From Gelidibacter salicanalis (lineage in GTDB: Bacteria; Bacteroidota; Bacteroidia; Flavobacteriales; Flavobacteriaceae), in contig NZ_JAEHJZ010000049.1 in NCBI RefSeq assembly GCF_016469035.1, forward strand, positions 53,015 to 117,014: a DNA stretch of 64,000 nucleotides, written 5' to 3'. The translations under genes were made by a program, and so were the position numbers. Shown here one piece after another: positions 9,159 through 18,830 of this stretch (the stretch's first letter is position 1; every line of letters starts with the position of its first letter). A model generated the notes under the pieces. That model was not told the DNA's origin. It searched no databases and worked only from the letters and a program-made list of their open reading frames with translations.

Positions 9159-10166
9159 ATGAAAGCAATAGGATACAAAAAAAACCTTCCAATAGAACAT
9201 ATTGAATCGTTACAAGACATAGAGTTAGACACACCGAAAGCCATGGGTAGAGATATATTAGTAGAAATAAAGGCGATATCTGTAAATCCAGTCGATTATA
9301 AAGTTCGAGCCGGAATGCCCGTTGAAGGAGATGGCTGGAAAGTTATTGGTTGGGATGCAGCCGGAATTGTAAAAGAAGTTGGCGAAGATGTTAGCTTATT
9401 TAAGGTTGGAGATGAAGTTTGGTATGCTGGCGATTTTACACGGCAAGGTAGTTATGCACAATACCAAATAGTAGACGAACGTATTGTGGGTAAAAAACCA
9501 TCAAGTATATCTTTTGTGGAAGCTGCTGCCTTGCCATTGACAACACTTACCGCTTGGGAACTATTATTTGATAGGCTACAAGTGACTACCGACGATGCTA
9601 ATAAATCTCTTTTAGTTATTGGTGCCGCTGGTGGTGTAGGTTCAATTTTAGTTCAATTGGCTAAAAAGCTAACAAAACTGAACATCATTGGCACAGCTTC
9701 CAGAGAAGAAACCACCTCTTGGTTGAAAGAATTGGGTGCAGATTCAGTCATTAACCATAGACATAAATTAAGTGAAGAGTTTGAAAAGTATCAACTTCCT
9801 GCCCCAGATTACGTGGTAAGTTTAAATGGTACCGAGCAGCACGCAGAAGAGATTGTAAAAGTAATAAAACCTCAAGGTAAGTTTGGATTTATTGATGACC
9901 CTAAATCCATGAACGTCATGCCTTTTAAACATAAAGCAGTTTCAACACATATAGAATTTATGTTTGCCAGATCCATGTTTCAAACAGAAGATATGCAAGA
10001 GCAACACAACATTTTAAATGAAGTGTCTACACTCATAGACAACGGAACCATTAAAACTACTTTAGGCGAAAATTTCGGAATTATTAATGCTGAAAATCTT
10101 CGTAAAGCACATGCTTTCCTAGAAACAGGAAAGGCAAAAGGTAAAATAGTTTTAGAAGGATTTTAA
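9159..10166 (+). CDS. Zinc-binding-family alcohol dehydrogenase / quinone oxidoreductase (MDR superfamily)
   Basis: 335 aa medium-chain dehydrogenase: GroES-like N-domain with SVNPVDYKVRAG and VIGWDAAGIVKEVG, then a Rossmann domain with LLVIGAAGGVGSILVQLAK (about 153-171), giving NADPH binding. No cysteine-rich structural zinc loop or catalytic GHE motif is visible, so it belongs to the zinc-independent quinone-oxidoreductase branch despite the common family name. It would reduce a quinone or enone with NADPH. It lies alone after two decayed redox genes with a 29-bp AT-rich leader; no operon partner follows, only an IS remnant. Confidence 0.9.
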   Translation: MKAIGYKKNLPIEHIESLQDIELDTPKAMGRDILVEIKAISVNPVDYKVRAGMPVEGDGWKVIGWDAAGIVKEVGEDVSLFKVGDEVWYAGDFTRQGSYAQYQIVDERIVGKKPSSISFVEAAALPLTTLTAWELLFDRLQVTTDDANKSLLVIGAAGGVGSILVQLAKKLTKLNIIGTASREETTSWLKELGADSVINHRHKLSEEFEKYQLPAPDYVVSLNGTEQHAEEIVKVIKPQGKFGFIDDPKSMNVMPFKHKAVSTHIEFMFARSMFQTEDMQEQHNILNEVSTLIDNGTIKTTLGENFGIINAENLRKAHAFLETGKAKGKIVLEGF

Positions 10167-10192
10167 TTTACCTTAAAAACCCACCTGGTTAG

Positions 10193-10540
10193 CAGGAATT
10201 GGTTGAGCAAGATATAAGAATGCTCTGTGAATGGAAGAGGTGTGAGGTTGAGGAGCTGCATGTTCAAGAGGATCATATTCATTTGTTGGTTTCAGTTCCA
10301 CCCAAAGTTTCTATCTCAAAGTTGATGGCTACTTTAAAGGGTAAGACTGCGATAAAACTGTTCAAGAGTTATCCCAAACTGAAAAAGAAACCTTATTGGC
10401 GCAATCACTTTTGGGCTCGTGGTTATTTTGTGAGTACCGTTGGATTAGATGAGAAAATGATTAAAAAACATGTCTAATACCAAGAGAAAGAAGAAAAGCG
10501 GATTGAGGATCAACAACAAAGGTTTGGTTTTTGACCAATG
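10193..10540 (+). pseudogene. tnpA: Truncated IS200/IS605-type TnpA transposase
   Basis: The frame from 10193 reads QELVEQDIRMLCEWKRCEVE, then the Y1-transposase HUH core EDHIHLLVSVPPK (about 10274-10312), GKTAIKLFKSYPKL and YWRNHFWARGYFVSTVGLDE. The first 40-50 codons of TnpA are missing. A stop after KKHV (10475-10477) interrupts the C-terminus, which continues in frame as YQEKEEKRIEDQQQRFGF. The HUH histidines remain. The tyrosine of the usual YVxYQE motif lies past the premature stop, so the enzyme should be dead. Confidence 0.82.
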
Positions 10541-10572
10541 CCCCTCTCGCCCGCTATGGGGCTATCTAAAGC

Positions 10573-10589
10573 CACCTTCTTAGAAGGTG
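10573..10589 (+). mobile_element. Right-end hairpin of the IS200/IS605 remnant
   Basis: CACCTTC-TTA-GAAGGTG is a perfect 7-bp stem with a 3-base loop, 33 bases after the transposase relic and followed by GTGATTTTTAATT. IS200/IS605 elements carry subterminal hairpins recognised by TnpA at this position. No matching left-end hairpin was found, in line with loss of the 5' end. It could also now act as a terminator for the upstream dehydrogenase. Confidence 0.6.
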
Positions 10590-10728
10590 TGATTTTTAAT
10601 TATTTTAAAGTTCTGTTTTGATTATCAATTTTGTCCTTGTTTTTCCCAATCTTCGCATGATTTAAATTGTTATATAGCTTTTGAGCATATAACATGTCGG
10701 TGGACAAGACTTTATAGCCTGTAGTTTT

Positions 10729-11904
10729 TTAAAACCTTAGATGTGGAATAAAAGTGAGAAAAAGCATAGATGTGCGTACAATTTGATAAGAAACCCAAGC
10801 GGTTAAAATTTTAAACATCCCTGTTCTTTCTCTAAGGGTGTCCAATGTAATTTCACTACACTCGTTTATAACCTTTTCAAAGTTTGAGTGAAGGTTTTTA
10901 GCAAATTCGACGGATTGAATTTCTACGTTCATTTCAATACTTCCATAACAGCTAAGACTGTTCAGATTAAACGAGCCTACAATAGACCATTTGTTATCTA
11001 TCATAGCTGCTTTGCCATGTACTACAGATTTGTTCCACTCATATATCTTAATATTTTGACCAAGTAAAGATGCATACAAATGTTCTGTTGCTCTGCGCAC
11101 TAATGGTACATCGCTAATGCCTGCTAAAATTATTTTTGTTTTTATTCCTTTGGTACTAGCTTTTTTCAATGCCTTTGTCAATTTGCTTCCTGGCAAGAAA
11201 TACGAGGCTACAATAACTATTTCCTTTTCGGCATTATTAATAGCTCTTGTGTAGGCATCACAAACTTCTGTTTTTCCTTGCAGCCAATCATTTTGTAAAA
11301 CTCCAATACGAGCATCACCAGCAGAATGTAAAACTGGTAGTATTTTTCTAGAACTTCCCTTTTTGAAGAAATAATCGTGACATAGTTTTTGTAAATCTTC
11401 TGCAGCAGGACAATATAATTGTACTGCGTAATCAAGCCAGGGTTCGGTATTCTTGTTTCCATGATATTTATCACCAATATTAATACCACCAATCAGTGCC
11501 ATACTTCCATCGGCTACAACAACTTTATGATGCATACGTCTACCTATATAAAAATTATTTAGGGAAAATAAAGGAGAGAAAAACCTCAGTTGAATACCGT
11601 GTTGCTGTAAATCCTGAACAAAACCATCGGAAAGTGAGGCACTGCCATAGGCATCCAATAAAATATAAACATTAACGTTTCTCAGAGCAGCCTTTTTCAG
11701 GCATTCGGCGATGGTATTGCCAGTGCCATCATTTTCAAAAATGTAAGTTTGTAAATAAATGTCTTTTTTTGCTTTGTTAATTATTTCCTTTAGTCTCAAA
11801 AAATAATCTTCTCCTGAATGTACTAGCTTAATATATTCTGTGTTTTCAGTTACATTTTTAAAACCCACTTTACTCTGTGTTTTAGTTTTTGATTTATTGT
11901 GCAT
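10729..11904 (-). CDS. Phospholipase D-like protein, cardiolipin synthase type
   Basis: 391 aa with two HKD motifs: HHKVVVADGS (H125, K127, D132) with GGINIGD, and a second VHGKAAMIDNKW with VGSFNLNS near residue 310. Two PLDc domains in a chain of about 400 aa fit ClsB/ClsC-type cardiolipin synthases, which join phosphatidylglycerol with another phospholipid. No N-terminal membrane helices are visible, unlike ClsA; one hydrophobic segment ends the protein (LTFIPHL). A phospholipase or nuclease of the same superfamily is possible. It is the most distal gene of a long minus-strand block; 100 bp separate it from the MFS gene upstream. Confidence 0.88.
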   Translation of the reverse strand: MHNKSKTKTQSKVGFKNVTENTEYIKLVHSGEDYFLRLKEIINKAKKDIYLQTYIFENDGTGNTIAECLKKAALRNVNVYILLDAYGSASLSDGFVQDLQQHGIQLRFFSPLFSLNNFYIGRRMHHKVVVADGSMALIGGINIGDKYHGNKNTEPWLDYAVQLYCPAAEDLQKLCHDYFFKKGSSRKILPVLHSAGDARIGVLQNDWLQGKTEVCDAYTRAINNAEKEIVIVASYFLPGSKLTKALKKASTKGIKTKIILAGISDVPLVRRATEHLYASLLGQNIKIYEWNKSVVHGKAAMIDNKWSIVGSFNLNSLSCYGSIEMNVEIQSVEFAKNLHSNFEKVINECSEITLDTLRERTGMFKILTAWVSYQIVRTSMLFLTFIPHLRF

Positions 11905-12004
11905 CTCTATGCTTTTATTGTTTCCTGTTTTAAATTATTAGTTGATTGTAATTAAAAACTTATTAGCTAAAATATTTTGAGCTGGGATATAAGTTAGATG
12001 GACC

Positions 12005-13231
12005 TTAATTAATCACTTTATTATGCCGTTTCAACAAATGAACTAGTCCCATAGCAACCAAAACAATGATTCCAGCAATTATGAAGGGATAGTAAAAACC
12101 GCCTGTAATCAGCCAAGTTCCTAAAATAGGCCCTAGAATCTGACCAATACTATTTGTCGAACTTTGTATGGAAATGTTCCTGCCAATATTTTTGTTTGAT
12201 ATTAATGAAACCGCAGAAAGTAAATTTGGTGTTACCATTGCACCTCCAGCAGCAAAAACAACGATTAATCCATAGACCAAAAATTCATTGTTAAAAAATG
12301 GAAAGGCAATTAAGGATAACCCGGATATAAATAATCCTAGAGCAATTTGTTTCTTTGTGGATAGAAGCTTCTCTCCGTAAGTTGCAAATACAGGCTGTAA
12401 AACAGCCATTATTGAACCACAAAGCATAAAACCAAAACCAACTTGATTACTGTTAAATCCCAATTCATCTTTACCATAGATTGAAAAGACAGTTTCAAAT
12501 AGCGTCACCACAAATTGGATGATAAACGATAGCACTAGTAATACTATAAAATATTTAGTAAATGTGAAACGTAAACTTGCTTTTTGTGTTGTAAATTTAT
12601 GTGCACGAGCTGTGTTTTTAAGCCATTTCATAACAACGAATAGGACTATCAACCCTAGTAAGGCAACGAATAAAAATGGCACAGAAAATCGGTCTAAATG
12701 TAGCAAACCAATTCTATATTTTATATGAATGTTAGTTTGTGACAGAAAGCCACCAATGACAGGACCAAAAATAACCCCAGAGCTAATGGCAACACCAGAC
12801 CAAGCCATTATTTTTGTTCTCCGTTTTTCAGAAGTAATATCGCTTAAATAGGCGTTGCTTACTGGAATAACTGCAGATGTAAAAACACCTCCAAAAATTC
12901 GGGCGATATAGAGCATTGTCAAGGACGTGGCAAGACCAGTAAGTAATTGCATAATTACAAATCCCACCAGACCACAAATAATAATAGGTTTGCGACCATA
13001 TTTATCTGAAAGCTTTCCCCAAACCACCACGAATAGTAACTGGAAAAATGGGTAAATGCTTGTGAGCAATCCAATATGGAAATTGATTGAATCGGTATCG
13101 AGATTCTCTTTTAATGCTAATCTTTCGGTATAGTAGGGGAGGGTTGGTAATAAAATGCCATAGCCCAACATCACTACAAATAAACTCAACAGGATTAAAA
13201 ATATCCTGTTGAGTTTTTCTTTCCTTTTCAT
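12005..13231 (-). CDS. MFS efflux transporter, TetA/DHA1-like
   Basis: 408 aa with about 12 hydrophobic segments. MFS motif A is clear in the loop after TM2 (GKLSDKYGRKPIIICG), and SGVAISSGVIFGPVIGGFL corresponds to motif C of the antiporter drug:H+ group. The substrate cannot be read from sequence. The start codon directly abuts the stop of the copper ATPase gene (no spacer), so the two are surely co-transcribed; a role in metal or antibiotic export in the same stress block is plausible. Confidence 0.9.
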   Translation of the reverse strand: MKRKEKLNRIFLILLSLFVVMLGYGILLPTLPYYTERLALKENLDTDSINFHIGLLTSIYPFFQLLFVVVWGKLSDKYGRKPIIICGLVGFVIMQLLTGLATSLTMLYIARIFGGVFTSAVIPVSNAYLSDITSEKRRTKIMAWSGVAISSGVIFGPVIGGFLSQTNIHIKYRIGLLHLDRFSVPFLFVALLGLIVLFVVMKWLKNTARAHKFTTQKASLRFTFTKYFIVLLVLSFIIQFVVTLFETVFSIYGKDELGFNSNQVGFGFMLCGSIMAVLQPVFATYGEKLLSTKKQIALGLFISGLSLIAFPFFNNEFLVYGLIVVFAAGGAMVTPNLLSAVSLISNKNIGRNISIQSSTNSIGQILGPILGTWLITGGFYYPFIIAGIIVLVAMGLVHLLKRHNKVIN

Positions 13232-15364
13232 TTATTTTTTACCAATTTTTCGCTTTAATAATTGCGCATTAATGGCCACAATTATGGTGCTTAAACTCAT
13301 AAATACAGCTCCTACTGCTGGTCCTAATACAAACCCAGAAGAATATAGAACGCCGGCAGCTAATGGAATGGCCACGACATTATATCCTGTTGCCCATATT
13401 AAGTTCTGAATCATTTTATTGTAGGTAGCCTTGCCGAATAAAATTAGATTGGCAATATCCTGTGGATTGCTATTTACCAAGATAATATCGGCTGTTTCAG
13501 CAGCTACATCTGTACCAGAACCAACGGCAATACCAACGTTTGCTTGTGCCAAGGCGGGTGCGTCGTTTACACCATCTCCAGTCATGGCCACGAATTCCCC
13601 TTTTTCTTGCAATTCTTTAACGATTTCTACTTTTTGATGTGGTAAGACTTCAGCATAATAGCCATCCAAACCAAGTTTATCGCTGACCGCTTTTGCTGTA
13701 ATTTCATTATCTCCAGTTGCCATCAAGACTTTGATGTTGTTCTTTTTGAATATTTTGATAGCTTCGGCAGATTCTGGTCTTATTTCATCAGCTAGGGCTA
13801 TATATCCCGCTAGTTGCCCATCAATTAATACAAATACAACAGTTTCAGCAGCATCACTATAAGCATCTTCAGGAATAGTGATTTTTTCATCTCTTAAATA
13901 ACCAGGGCTAACTACTTTTATTTGCTTACCTTCTACATTGGCCTCCACGCCTTTGCCGGTAATCGCGTTAAAGTTTTCAAGTTTTGGGATGGTCATATTA
14001 TCTTCTTTCACTTTCTTAATGATACCGACCGCAATTGGATGCTCAGAACTTTGTTCCAATGCACTGGAGAGTCGCAAAATTTCTTCGGTTGAATACGATG
14101 TGTTCACAGATTCAATTCGGGTAACCCCAAAATCCCCTTTGGTCAATGTTCCAGTTTTGTCAAAAAGCAGCACTGAAATTTTACGTGATTCCTCAAAGGC
14201 AGTTCTATTCCTAATTAACAAGCCGTTTTGTGCAGATACTGCGGTAGAAATGGCAACTACCAGCGGAATTGCAAGACCAAGTGCGTGTGGACAAGCAATG
14301 ACCATAACCGTTACCATCCGCTCCAATGCATATACAAATGGGAAGCCTAAAATCAACCAAACTGCCAATGTTCCAAAACCAATAGCTAAGGCGATATAAG
14401 TCAACCATTTTGCTGCCCTGTCGGAAAGGTTTTGCATTTTGGACTTGGTTTTTTGAGCTTCCTCTACCATTTTGATGACTTTGTTGAGGTAGCTGTCTTT
14501 TCCTGTATGCTCTACTTTAACCTTTATGCTACCATTACCGTTAACGGACCCTCCAATTACTTTATCTTTTTCTTCTTTTTTTACTGGTTTCGATTCTCCG
14601 GTAAGCATAGATTCGTTTAAATAACTTGAGCCTTCTATAATGATCCCATCGGCAGGAACTTTCTCTCCGGGCTTGACCAAAATGATGTCATCTATTAATA
14701 AATCTTCCAATGAAATATCTTCAATGATATCTCCTTTTACGCGATGTGCTTCGGCCGGCATCATACTTACCAATAGTTGTAATGCTTTGGACGCTCCAAG
14801 TACGCTTTTCATTTCTATCCAGTGACCTACAAGCATAATAGCGATAAGTGTAGCCAGTTCCCAGAAAAAGTCGACACCTTTTAAACCAAATACCGTAGCC
14901 GAGCTATACACATAAGCTACTGTGATAGCCATTGCAATAAGCGTCATCATCCCGGGTGCTGCTTTTTTGACTTCAGACAGGAATCCTTTTAAAAACGGCC
15001 AGCCACCATAGAAATAGACCACCGAGGAAAGTGCAAATAGGATATATTGGTTTCCTGGAAGCAGGAACTCATACCCGATAAAATCCTGAATCATGGGCGA
15101 GAAGAACAGTATTGGGATGGTAAGTACAAGCGTTACCCAAAACCGTTTTCTAAAGTCGGCAATCATCATTTTATGATGGTCGTGTCCCATTTGTCCGTGC
15201 CCTGGATTGTGACCCGAGTGGTCATCTTTACCATGGTTCATTTTAGAATGATCTTCCTTGCTGTGATCCATCTTTGAGTGATCCATTTTTGAATGGTTTT
15301 CTTTGCCGTGGTCCATCTTTGAGTGGTCCTTTATTTTGTCCTTGTGATCTTTGTGATTGTCCAT
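13232..15364 (-). CDS. copB: CopB-type P1B-3 copper-translocating ATPase with His/Met-rich N-terminus
   Basis: 710 aa. The first about 65 residues are repeats of HSKMDH/HSKEDH type, a His/Met/Asp-rich metal-binding tail in place of CxxC HMA domains. The transmembrane metal motif is CPH (ACPHALGLAIP), diagnostic for subgroup P1B-3 (Cu2+, Cu+, Ag+). Also visible: TGES actuator loop (MLTGESKPVKK), DKTGTLTKG phosphorylation site, SEHPIA in the nucleotide domain and GDGVNDAPALAQA. It exports copper or silver from the cytoplasm. The MFS gene follows without spacer; a 97-codon gene precedes it by 17 bp. Confidence 0.95.
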   Translation of the reverse strand: MDNHKDHKDKIKDHSKMDHGKENHSKMDHSKMDHSKEDHSKMNHGKDDHSGHNPGHGQMGHDHHKMMIADFRKRFWVTLVLTIPILFFSPMIQDFIGYEFLLPGNQYILFALSSVVYFYGGWPFLKGFLSEVKKAAPGMMTLIAMAITVAYVYSSATVFGLKGVDFFWELATLIAIMLVGHWIEMKSVLGASKALQLLVSMMPAEAHRVKGDIIEDISLEDLLIDDIILVKPGEKVPADGIIIEGSSYLNESMLTGESKPVKKEEKDKVIGGSVNGNGSIKVKVEHTGKDSYLNKVIKMVEEAQKTKSKMQNLSDRAAKWLTYIALAIGFGTLAVWLILGFPFVYALERMVTVMVIACPHALGLAIPLVVAISTAVSAQNGLLIRNRTAFEESRKISVLLFDKTGTLTKGDFGVTRIESVNTSYSTEEILRLSSALEQSSEHPIAVGIIKKVKEDNMTIPKLENFNAITGKGVEANVEGKQIKVVSPGYLRDEKITIPEDAYSDAAETVVFVLIDGQLAGYIALADEIRPESAEAIKIFKKNNIKVLMATGDNEITAKAVSDKLGLDGYYAEVLPHQKVEIVKELQEKGEFVAMTGDGVNDAPALAQANVGIAVGSGTDVAAETADIILVNSNPQDIANLILFGKATYNKMIQNLIWATGYNVVAIPLAAGVLYSSGFVLGPAVGAVFMSLSTIIVAINAQLLKRKIGKK

Positions 15365-15381
15365 ATTGTTCTATTTAAGTG

Positions 15382-15675
15382 TTATCGTAATTTTTTCCGC
15401 ATTGCTTCCGAAATATTTTCGGCATACACGCCGTAAGCATCTACCAAAAGACCCTTGATGCCGTTTTTGGAAGAAATAGCATATAAAATGCTATTGTCAT
15501 CGGTACTGCTCATTCCTTCAAAACGGCATATTTTGTCCACTTCAAAATCTTCGGGATGGATTTCCAGTTCTAAGGAGGCACATTCCAGGACGTGAGACTT
15601 CAGGTTAAAATCATAAGTGTAGCCCTTGTCTATTAGGGTGTTAATGGCTTCGGAAAGAGTATCATAATTTTTCAT
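15382..15675 (-). CDS. Small conserved protein of the type often labelled PRPP synthetase-associated
   Basis: 97 aa, acidic, soluble, no signal peptide. It begins MKNYDTLSEAINTLIDKGYT and holds DFEVDKICRFEG and NSILYAISS. Similar short proteins in Flavobacteria are often named phosphoribosylpyrophosphate synthetase in databases, but it lacks any PRPP motif and is far too short. The name probably comes from its neighbourhood: a real PRPP synthetase lies two genes upstream here. Function unknown; it may be a small regulator or partner of the block's enzymes. Confidence 0.7.
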   Translation of the reverse strand: MKNYDTLSEAINTLIDKGYTYDFNLKSHVLECASLELEIHPEDFEVDKICRFEGMSSTDDNSILYAISSKNGIKGLLVDAYGVYAENISEAMRKKLR

Positions 15676-15753
15676 CTGATATTTTTTTTGATCATCCCTT
15701 CGATCTTTTCTGATAGTTGGTCATGATTGTTTTATTAATTGCCCATTATGGGC

Positions 15754-16398
15754 TTATTTATAGTTCATTGTAAAATAACTACCATCGACTTCGGTAAATT
15801 TCTGAAAGGTCAATAAACCTTTTCCATTTAATTTCTCGTTAACGGTATAGTTGAGTTGCTTAATGCGAATTCCCCATGCATAGGCCTTAATATTAATTTT
15901 TGATTTAAGATTGGTTTTATTATCCACCAATTTCCGGTCGTAAATCTTTATCGTGCTTTTTGAACCAAAGAAATTTAACAAGCCCGAATCAAAACTCATT
16001 TCCAATTCAATATCCTCCAGGTTATCCAAATCGTATAATTCTTTAAATTTTTTTGAAGTCGTGTTGATTTCAGTTTCCTTTGACTTTGGGTTGGAAAACG
16101 GAAAAGCCATTACCATTATACTGGCTTCATCAGGTTTACAGCGATAGGTGGTGGTGTATTTGTCGGTAGTTTTTTTGTCCTTGTCAAACAGTTGTGTGAT
16201 TACCTCAATTTCATAATATCCATTTTTCTCAATAATTTTTCCCGCTTCAAAAGTTTGTTTGTTTAAAAAAGCACCTTCCTCATCAAAATTTTCCCGAACT
16301 ACGATTCTGCCTGAAACCTGCCCAATGAGCATTTCGGTTTGTCCAGTCATTGTAAGATTGAATAAAAGAAAAAATAGAATGAAGCTTTGTTTTTTCAT
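15754..16398 (-). CDS. Secreted protein of unknown function
   Basis: 214 aa with a Sec signal peptide (MKKQSFILFFLLFNLTMTGQ) and a body rich in beta-strand-like alternation, lysine and aspartate. Only one cysteine is seen in the mature part (TYRCKPDE), and the C-terminus reads EVDGSYFTMNYK. No family was recognised with confidence. The start overlaps the stop of the PRPP synthetase gene by 4 bp (ATGA), so translation is probably coupled. A periplasmic protein coupled to a cytoplasmic PRPP synthetase is unexpected. Confidence 0.75.
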   Translation of the reverse strand: MKKQSFILFFLLFNLTMTGQTEMLIGQVSGRIVVRENFDEEGAFLNKQTFEAGKIIEKNGYYEIEVITQLFDKDKKTTDKYTTTYRCKPDEASIMVMAFPFSNPKSKETEINTTSKKFKELYDLDNLEDIELEMSFDSGLLNFFGSKSTIKIYDRKLVDNKTNLKSKINIKAYAWGIRIKQLNYTVNEKLNGKGLLTFQKFTEVDGSYFTMNYK

Positions 16399-17288
16399 AT
16401 GTGACGCATCAATTTTTCAACTTCTTTTGCCATTATATCGCTCAAATCAATAGCATTTGAAGAATGGGGGATGGTATTACAAGTTACTATTTTTTTCACT
16501 CCAGAATCGAGCAAGTCCTGATAGGCATTACCGGAAAAAACAGCGTGAATTCCAACTAATATTGGAGGTTTCATCCCCGCTTCTTTTAAATGCTTTACAG
16601 TTTCAATCATTGTACGCGCGGTAGAAATAATATCATCCACTAAAATAGGTGTGGCATCCTTGTATTTATTTACATCTGGAACCGAGACTTCCACATCACG
16701 GTCGCCGTGACGCACTTTCTGTAAAACAGTAAAAGGTACACCTGCATTTTTAGCAACTTCAGAAACCCATTGCTCACTTTCAGAATCGGGGCCAATAAGA
16801 ACAGGGTTTTCAACATTTTCCTTTATCCATTCTGAAATAGCATTGGCTGCGTGAATGACCTTATTGGGGATGTGATAGACTTCGCCCAAAGAGCTTATCC
16901 TATGCAAGTGAGGATCTACAGTGATAATACTATCGGCGAAACCTGAAATCAATTTCCCGAAAAAACCAGAAGTAACGCCTTCACCTTCATTAAATATTTT
17001 GTCCTGACGCATATAGGCGAGATATGGTGCAACCAAACAGGTACACATCGCGCCGAGCGATTTTGCGGTATAACTCATAAAATAGAGTGGTAACAATTTT
17101 TCGTCTGGTTCGTGTAAGGTGCAGACCAATACGACACATTTATCCTTTACATCAGATAATATACGCGTATAGGATTCCCCATCCGGGAATTTTCGAAATG
17201 TAGCTTTGCCCACTTCGGCATCCATTTTCTTCGCCAAAAGTTCTGTGAGCTTTTCATTTCCGGGAAGGCTGAATAATATTGTTTGCAT
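16395..17288 (-). CDS. prs: Ribose-phosphate pyrophosphokinase (PRPP synthetase) paralogue
   Basis: 297 aa, shorter than the usual housekeeping enzyme of about 310-320. Visible family motifs: FRKFPDGESY near the N-terminus, PYLAYMRQDK (ATP loop region), VDPHLHRI, and the PRPP-binding TPILVDDIISTARTMIETVKHL. It makes PRPP from ribose 5-phosphate and ATP. Short, divergent Prs-like proteins sit next to thymidine/AMP phosphorylase in archaea and some bacteria; here the phosphorylase gene is 10 bp upstream. The housekeeping copy is presumably elsewhere. Reverse or ribose-1,5-bisphosphate activity is conceivable but unproven. Confidence 0.88.
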   Translation of the reverse strand: MQTILFSLPGNEKLTELLAKKMDAEVGKATFRKFPDGESYTRILSDVKDKCVVLVCTLHEPDEKLLPLYFMSYTAKSLGAMCTCLVAPYLAYMRQDKIFNEGEGVTSGFFGKLISGFADSIITVDPHLHRISSLGEVYHIPNKVIHAANAISEWIKENVENPVLIGPDSESEQWVSEVAKNAGVPFTVLQKVRHGDRDVEVSVPDVNKYKDATPILVDDIISTARTMIETVKHLKEAGMKPPILVGIHAVFSGNAYQDLLDSGVKKIVTCNTIPHSSNAIDLSDIMAKEVEKLMRHI

Positions 17289-17298
17289 AGTGTCTTTT

Positions 17299-18801
17299 TT
17301 AAATTATGGTTATAATATCGTTATGGTTATTTTTATACTCCATAGCATAGTTAAGTTCGCCATTGGATTCTGCGTATATAGTATATAGTAATTGGTTCTC
17401 TTTGATAATATCTTCCAAATGGATATTTAAAAGAATCCCTGCCGATTTAGATTGAGGTGCACCCGAAAGTTTGGCAAGTTTTGCAATCTTTCTGTTATCA
17501 ATCCTTTCTAAAACTCCTGAATTTTCTGCTCTAATCTCGATTTTATAGGGTGCTAAAACAGGTTTTGAAAAGCGGCCTTGGGCTTTACAAATGGCGATAA
17601 ATTTTTCATAAGCTTTTCCAGATTCGAGTGCTTTTTGTGCAGTTCTCCTTCCTTTTCCTTTTTCAACTTTTCCAGAAAGTTCCATTAGTTCCCCTGCCAA
17701 AAACAACGCTCTTTCCACTAGGTCTTTGGGTGCATCAGCTTCATTTTTCAAAACCTTTAATATATCGATGGCTTCTAAAGTAGGACCAATACCTCTTCCA
17801 ACGGGTTGCGTACCATCGGTAATAACAACTTTCACATTAAGCCCAACAGCGTTACCCACGGTTTCCATATGATTTTTTAGTTTCTGAGCCATTTCGGTAC
17901 TGCGTACTTTGGCGGTTTCGCCCACAGGAATATCAATAACGACGTGTGTGGATCCTGCCGCAGCTTTTTTGGAAAGTACCGAAGCGATGAGCTGACCTTC
18001 GCTATCAATATCCAAGGCTTTTTCAATTTTAATAAGCATATCATCAGCAGGGCTTAATTGCGCCGTGCCACCCCACACGATACATCCACTTTCTTTTTCT
18101 ACTACAGCCTTTATTTCTTCTAAAGAGAGCGCCACATTGGTCATTACTTCCATAGTATCTGCTGTGCCGGCTGGAGAGGTGATGGCTCGTGACGATGTTT
18201 TGGGCATCGTAAGCCCATAAGCGGCAACGATGGCAACTATTAATGGTGTGGTTCTATTGCCAGGTAATCCGCCAATGCAATGCTTATCTACCACGATTTC
18301 TTTGTCCCAATTCATTTGCTTACCAGAGGCTATCATTGCCTTGGTAAGGTCAGATATTTCGTCAATATCCAATCGGTCACCAGCACAGGCTGTAATAAAT
18401 GCAGAAAGGTGGATGTTGGAATAGTCGCCTTCAACGATATCGGTTATGATTTCATTAAATGCTGAATAATCCAATTTTTGGTTATATATTTTGGCCCTGA
18501 CGTGGCTTAATGATTCAATAGGTTCCAAGTGCGAAACATATAAGGTTTCATTTTCGGAGACATTCAACTTTTTTGCCGCTGCATCAGACAGTCCGATTTC
18601 GTTGGGCAACAGCATATCTGAATTGATTATGTTAAGGCTTGCCACGATAGAGTGGGTGGCATATGATATTCTTATTCTTGTGAGTGCCTCAAACCCTTCA
18701 GAAATACAGACGTGGCAGTCTTCATGCATATACACCACGTTTTCGTTTTGGGTATAAATACCGAGATGTTTGTATTTTAATATATTCGCGTGTTGTTCCA
18801 T
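17299..18801 (-). CDS. AMP phosphorylase / thymidine phosphorylase family 2 (archaeal type)
   Basis: 500 aa, the size of archaeal AMP phosphorylase (about 503) and longer than bacterial DeoA (about 440), because of an extra N-terminal domain of about 80 residues. Core motifs: DKHCIGGLPGNRTTPLIVAI (about 168-187), SSRAITSPAGTADTMEV and STHVVIDIPVGETAKVRS. Archaeal members split AMP, CMP or UMP with phosphate to base plus ribose 1,5-bisphosphate. It is grouped with a PRPP synthetase (downstream) and a beta-CASP hydrolase (30 bp upstream), matching a ribonucleotide salvage role. Whether this protein prefers NMPs or thymidine needs testing. Confidence 0.87.
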   Translation of the reverse strand: MEQHANILKYKHLGIYTQNENVVYMHEDCHVCISEGFEALTRIRISYATHSIVASLNIINSDMLLPNEIGLSDAAAKKLNVSENETLYVSHLEPIESLSHVRAKIYNQKLDYSAFNEIITDIVEGDYSNIHLSAFITACAGDRLDIDEISDLTKAMIASGKQMNWDKEIVVDKHCIGGLPGNRTTPLIVAIVAAYGLTMPKTSSRAITSPAGTADTMEVMTNVALSLEEIKAVVEKESGCIVWGGTAQLSPADDMLIKIEKALDIDSEGQLIASVLSKKAAAGSTHVVIDIPVGETAKVRSTEMAQKLKNHMETVGNAVGLNVKVVITDGTQPVGRGIGPTLEAIDILKVLKNEADAPKDLVERALFLAGELMELSGKVEKGKGRRTAQKALESGKAYEKFIAICKAQGRFSKPVLAPYKIEIRAENSGVLERIDNRKIAKLAKLSGAPQSKSAGILLNIHLEDIIKENQLLYTIYAESNGELNYAMEYKNNHNDIITII

Positions 18802-18830
18802 AATATTTCAATTTTCTGGATTTCCAAAAC

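Noticed and set aside
15382-15675. Naming the 97-aa protein as PRPP synthetase
   Set aside because: It has no PRPP-binding motif and is a third of the needed length; the real synthetase is at 16395.
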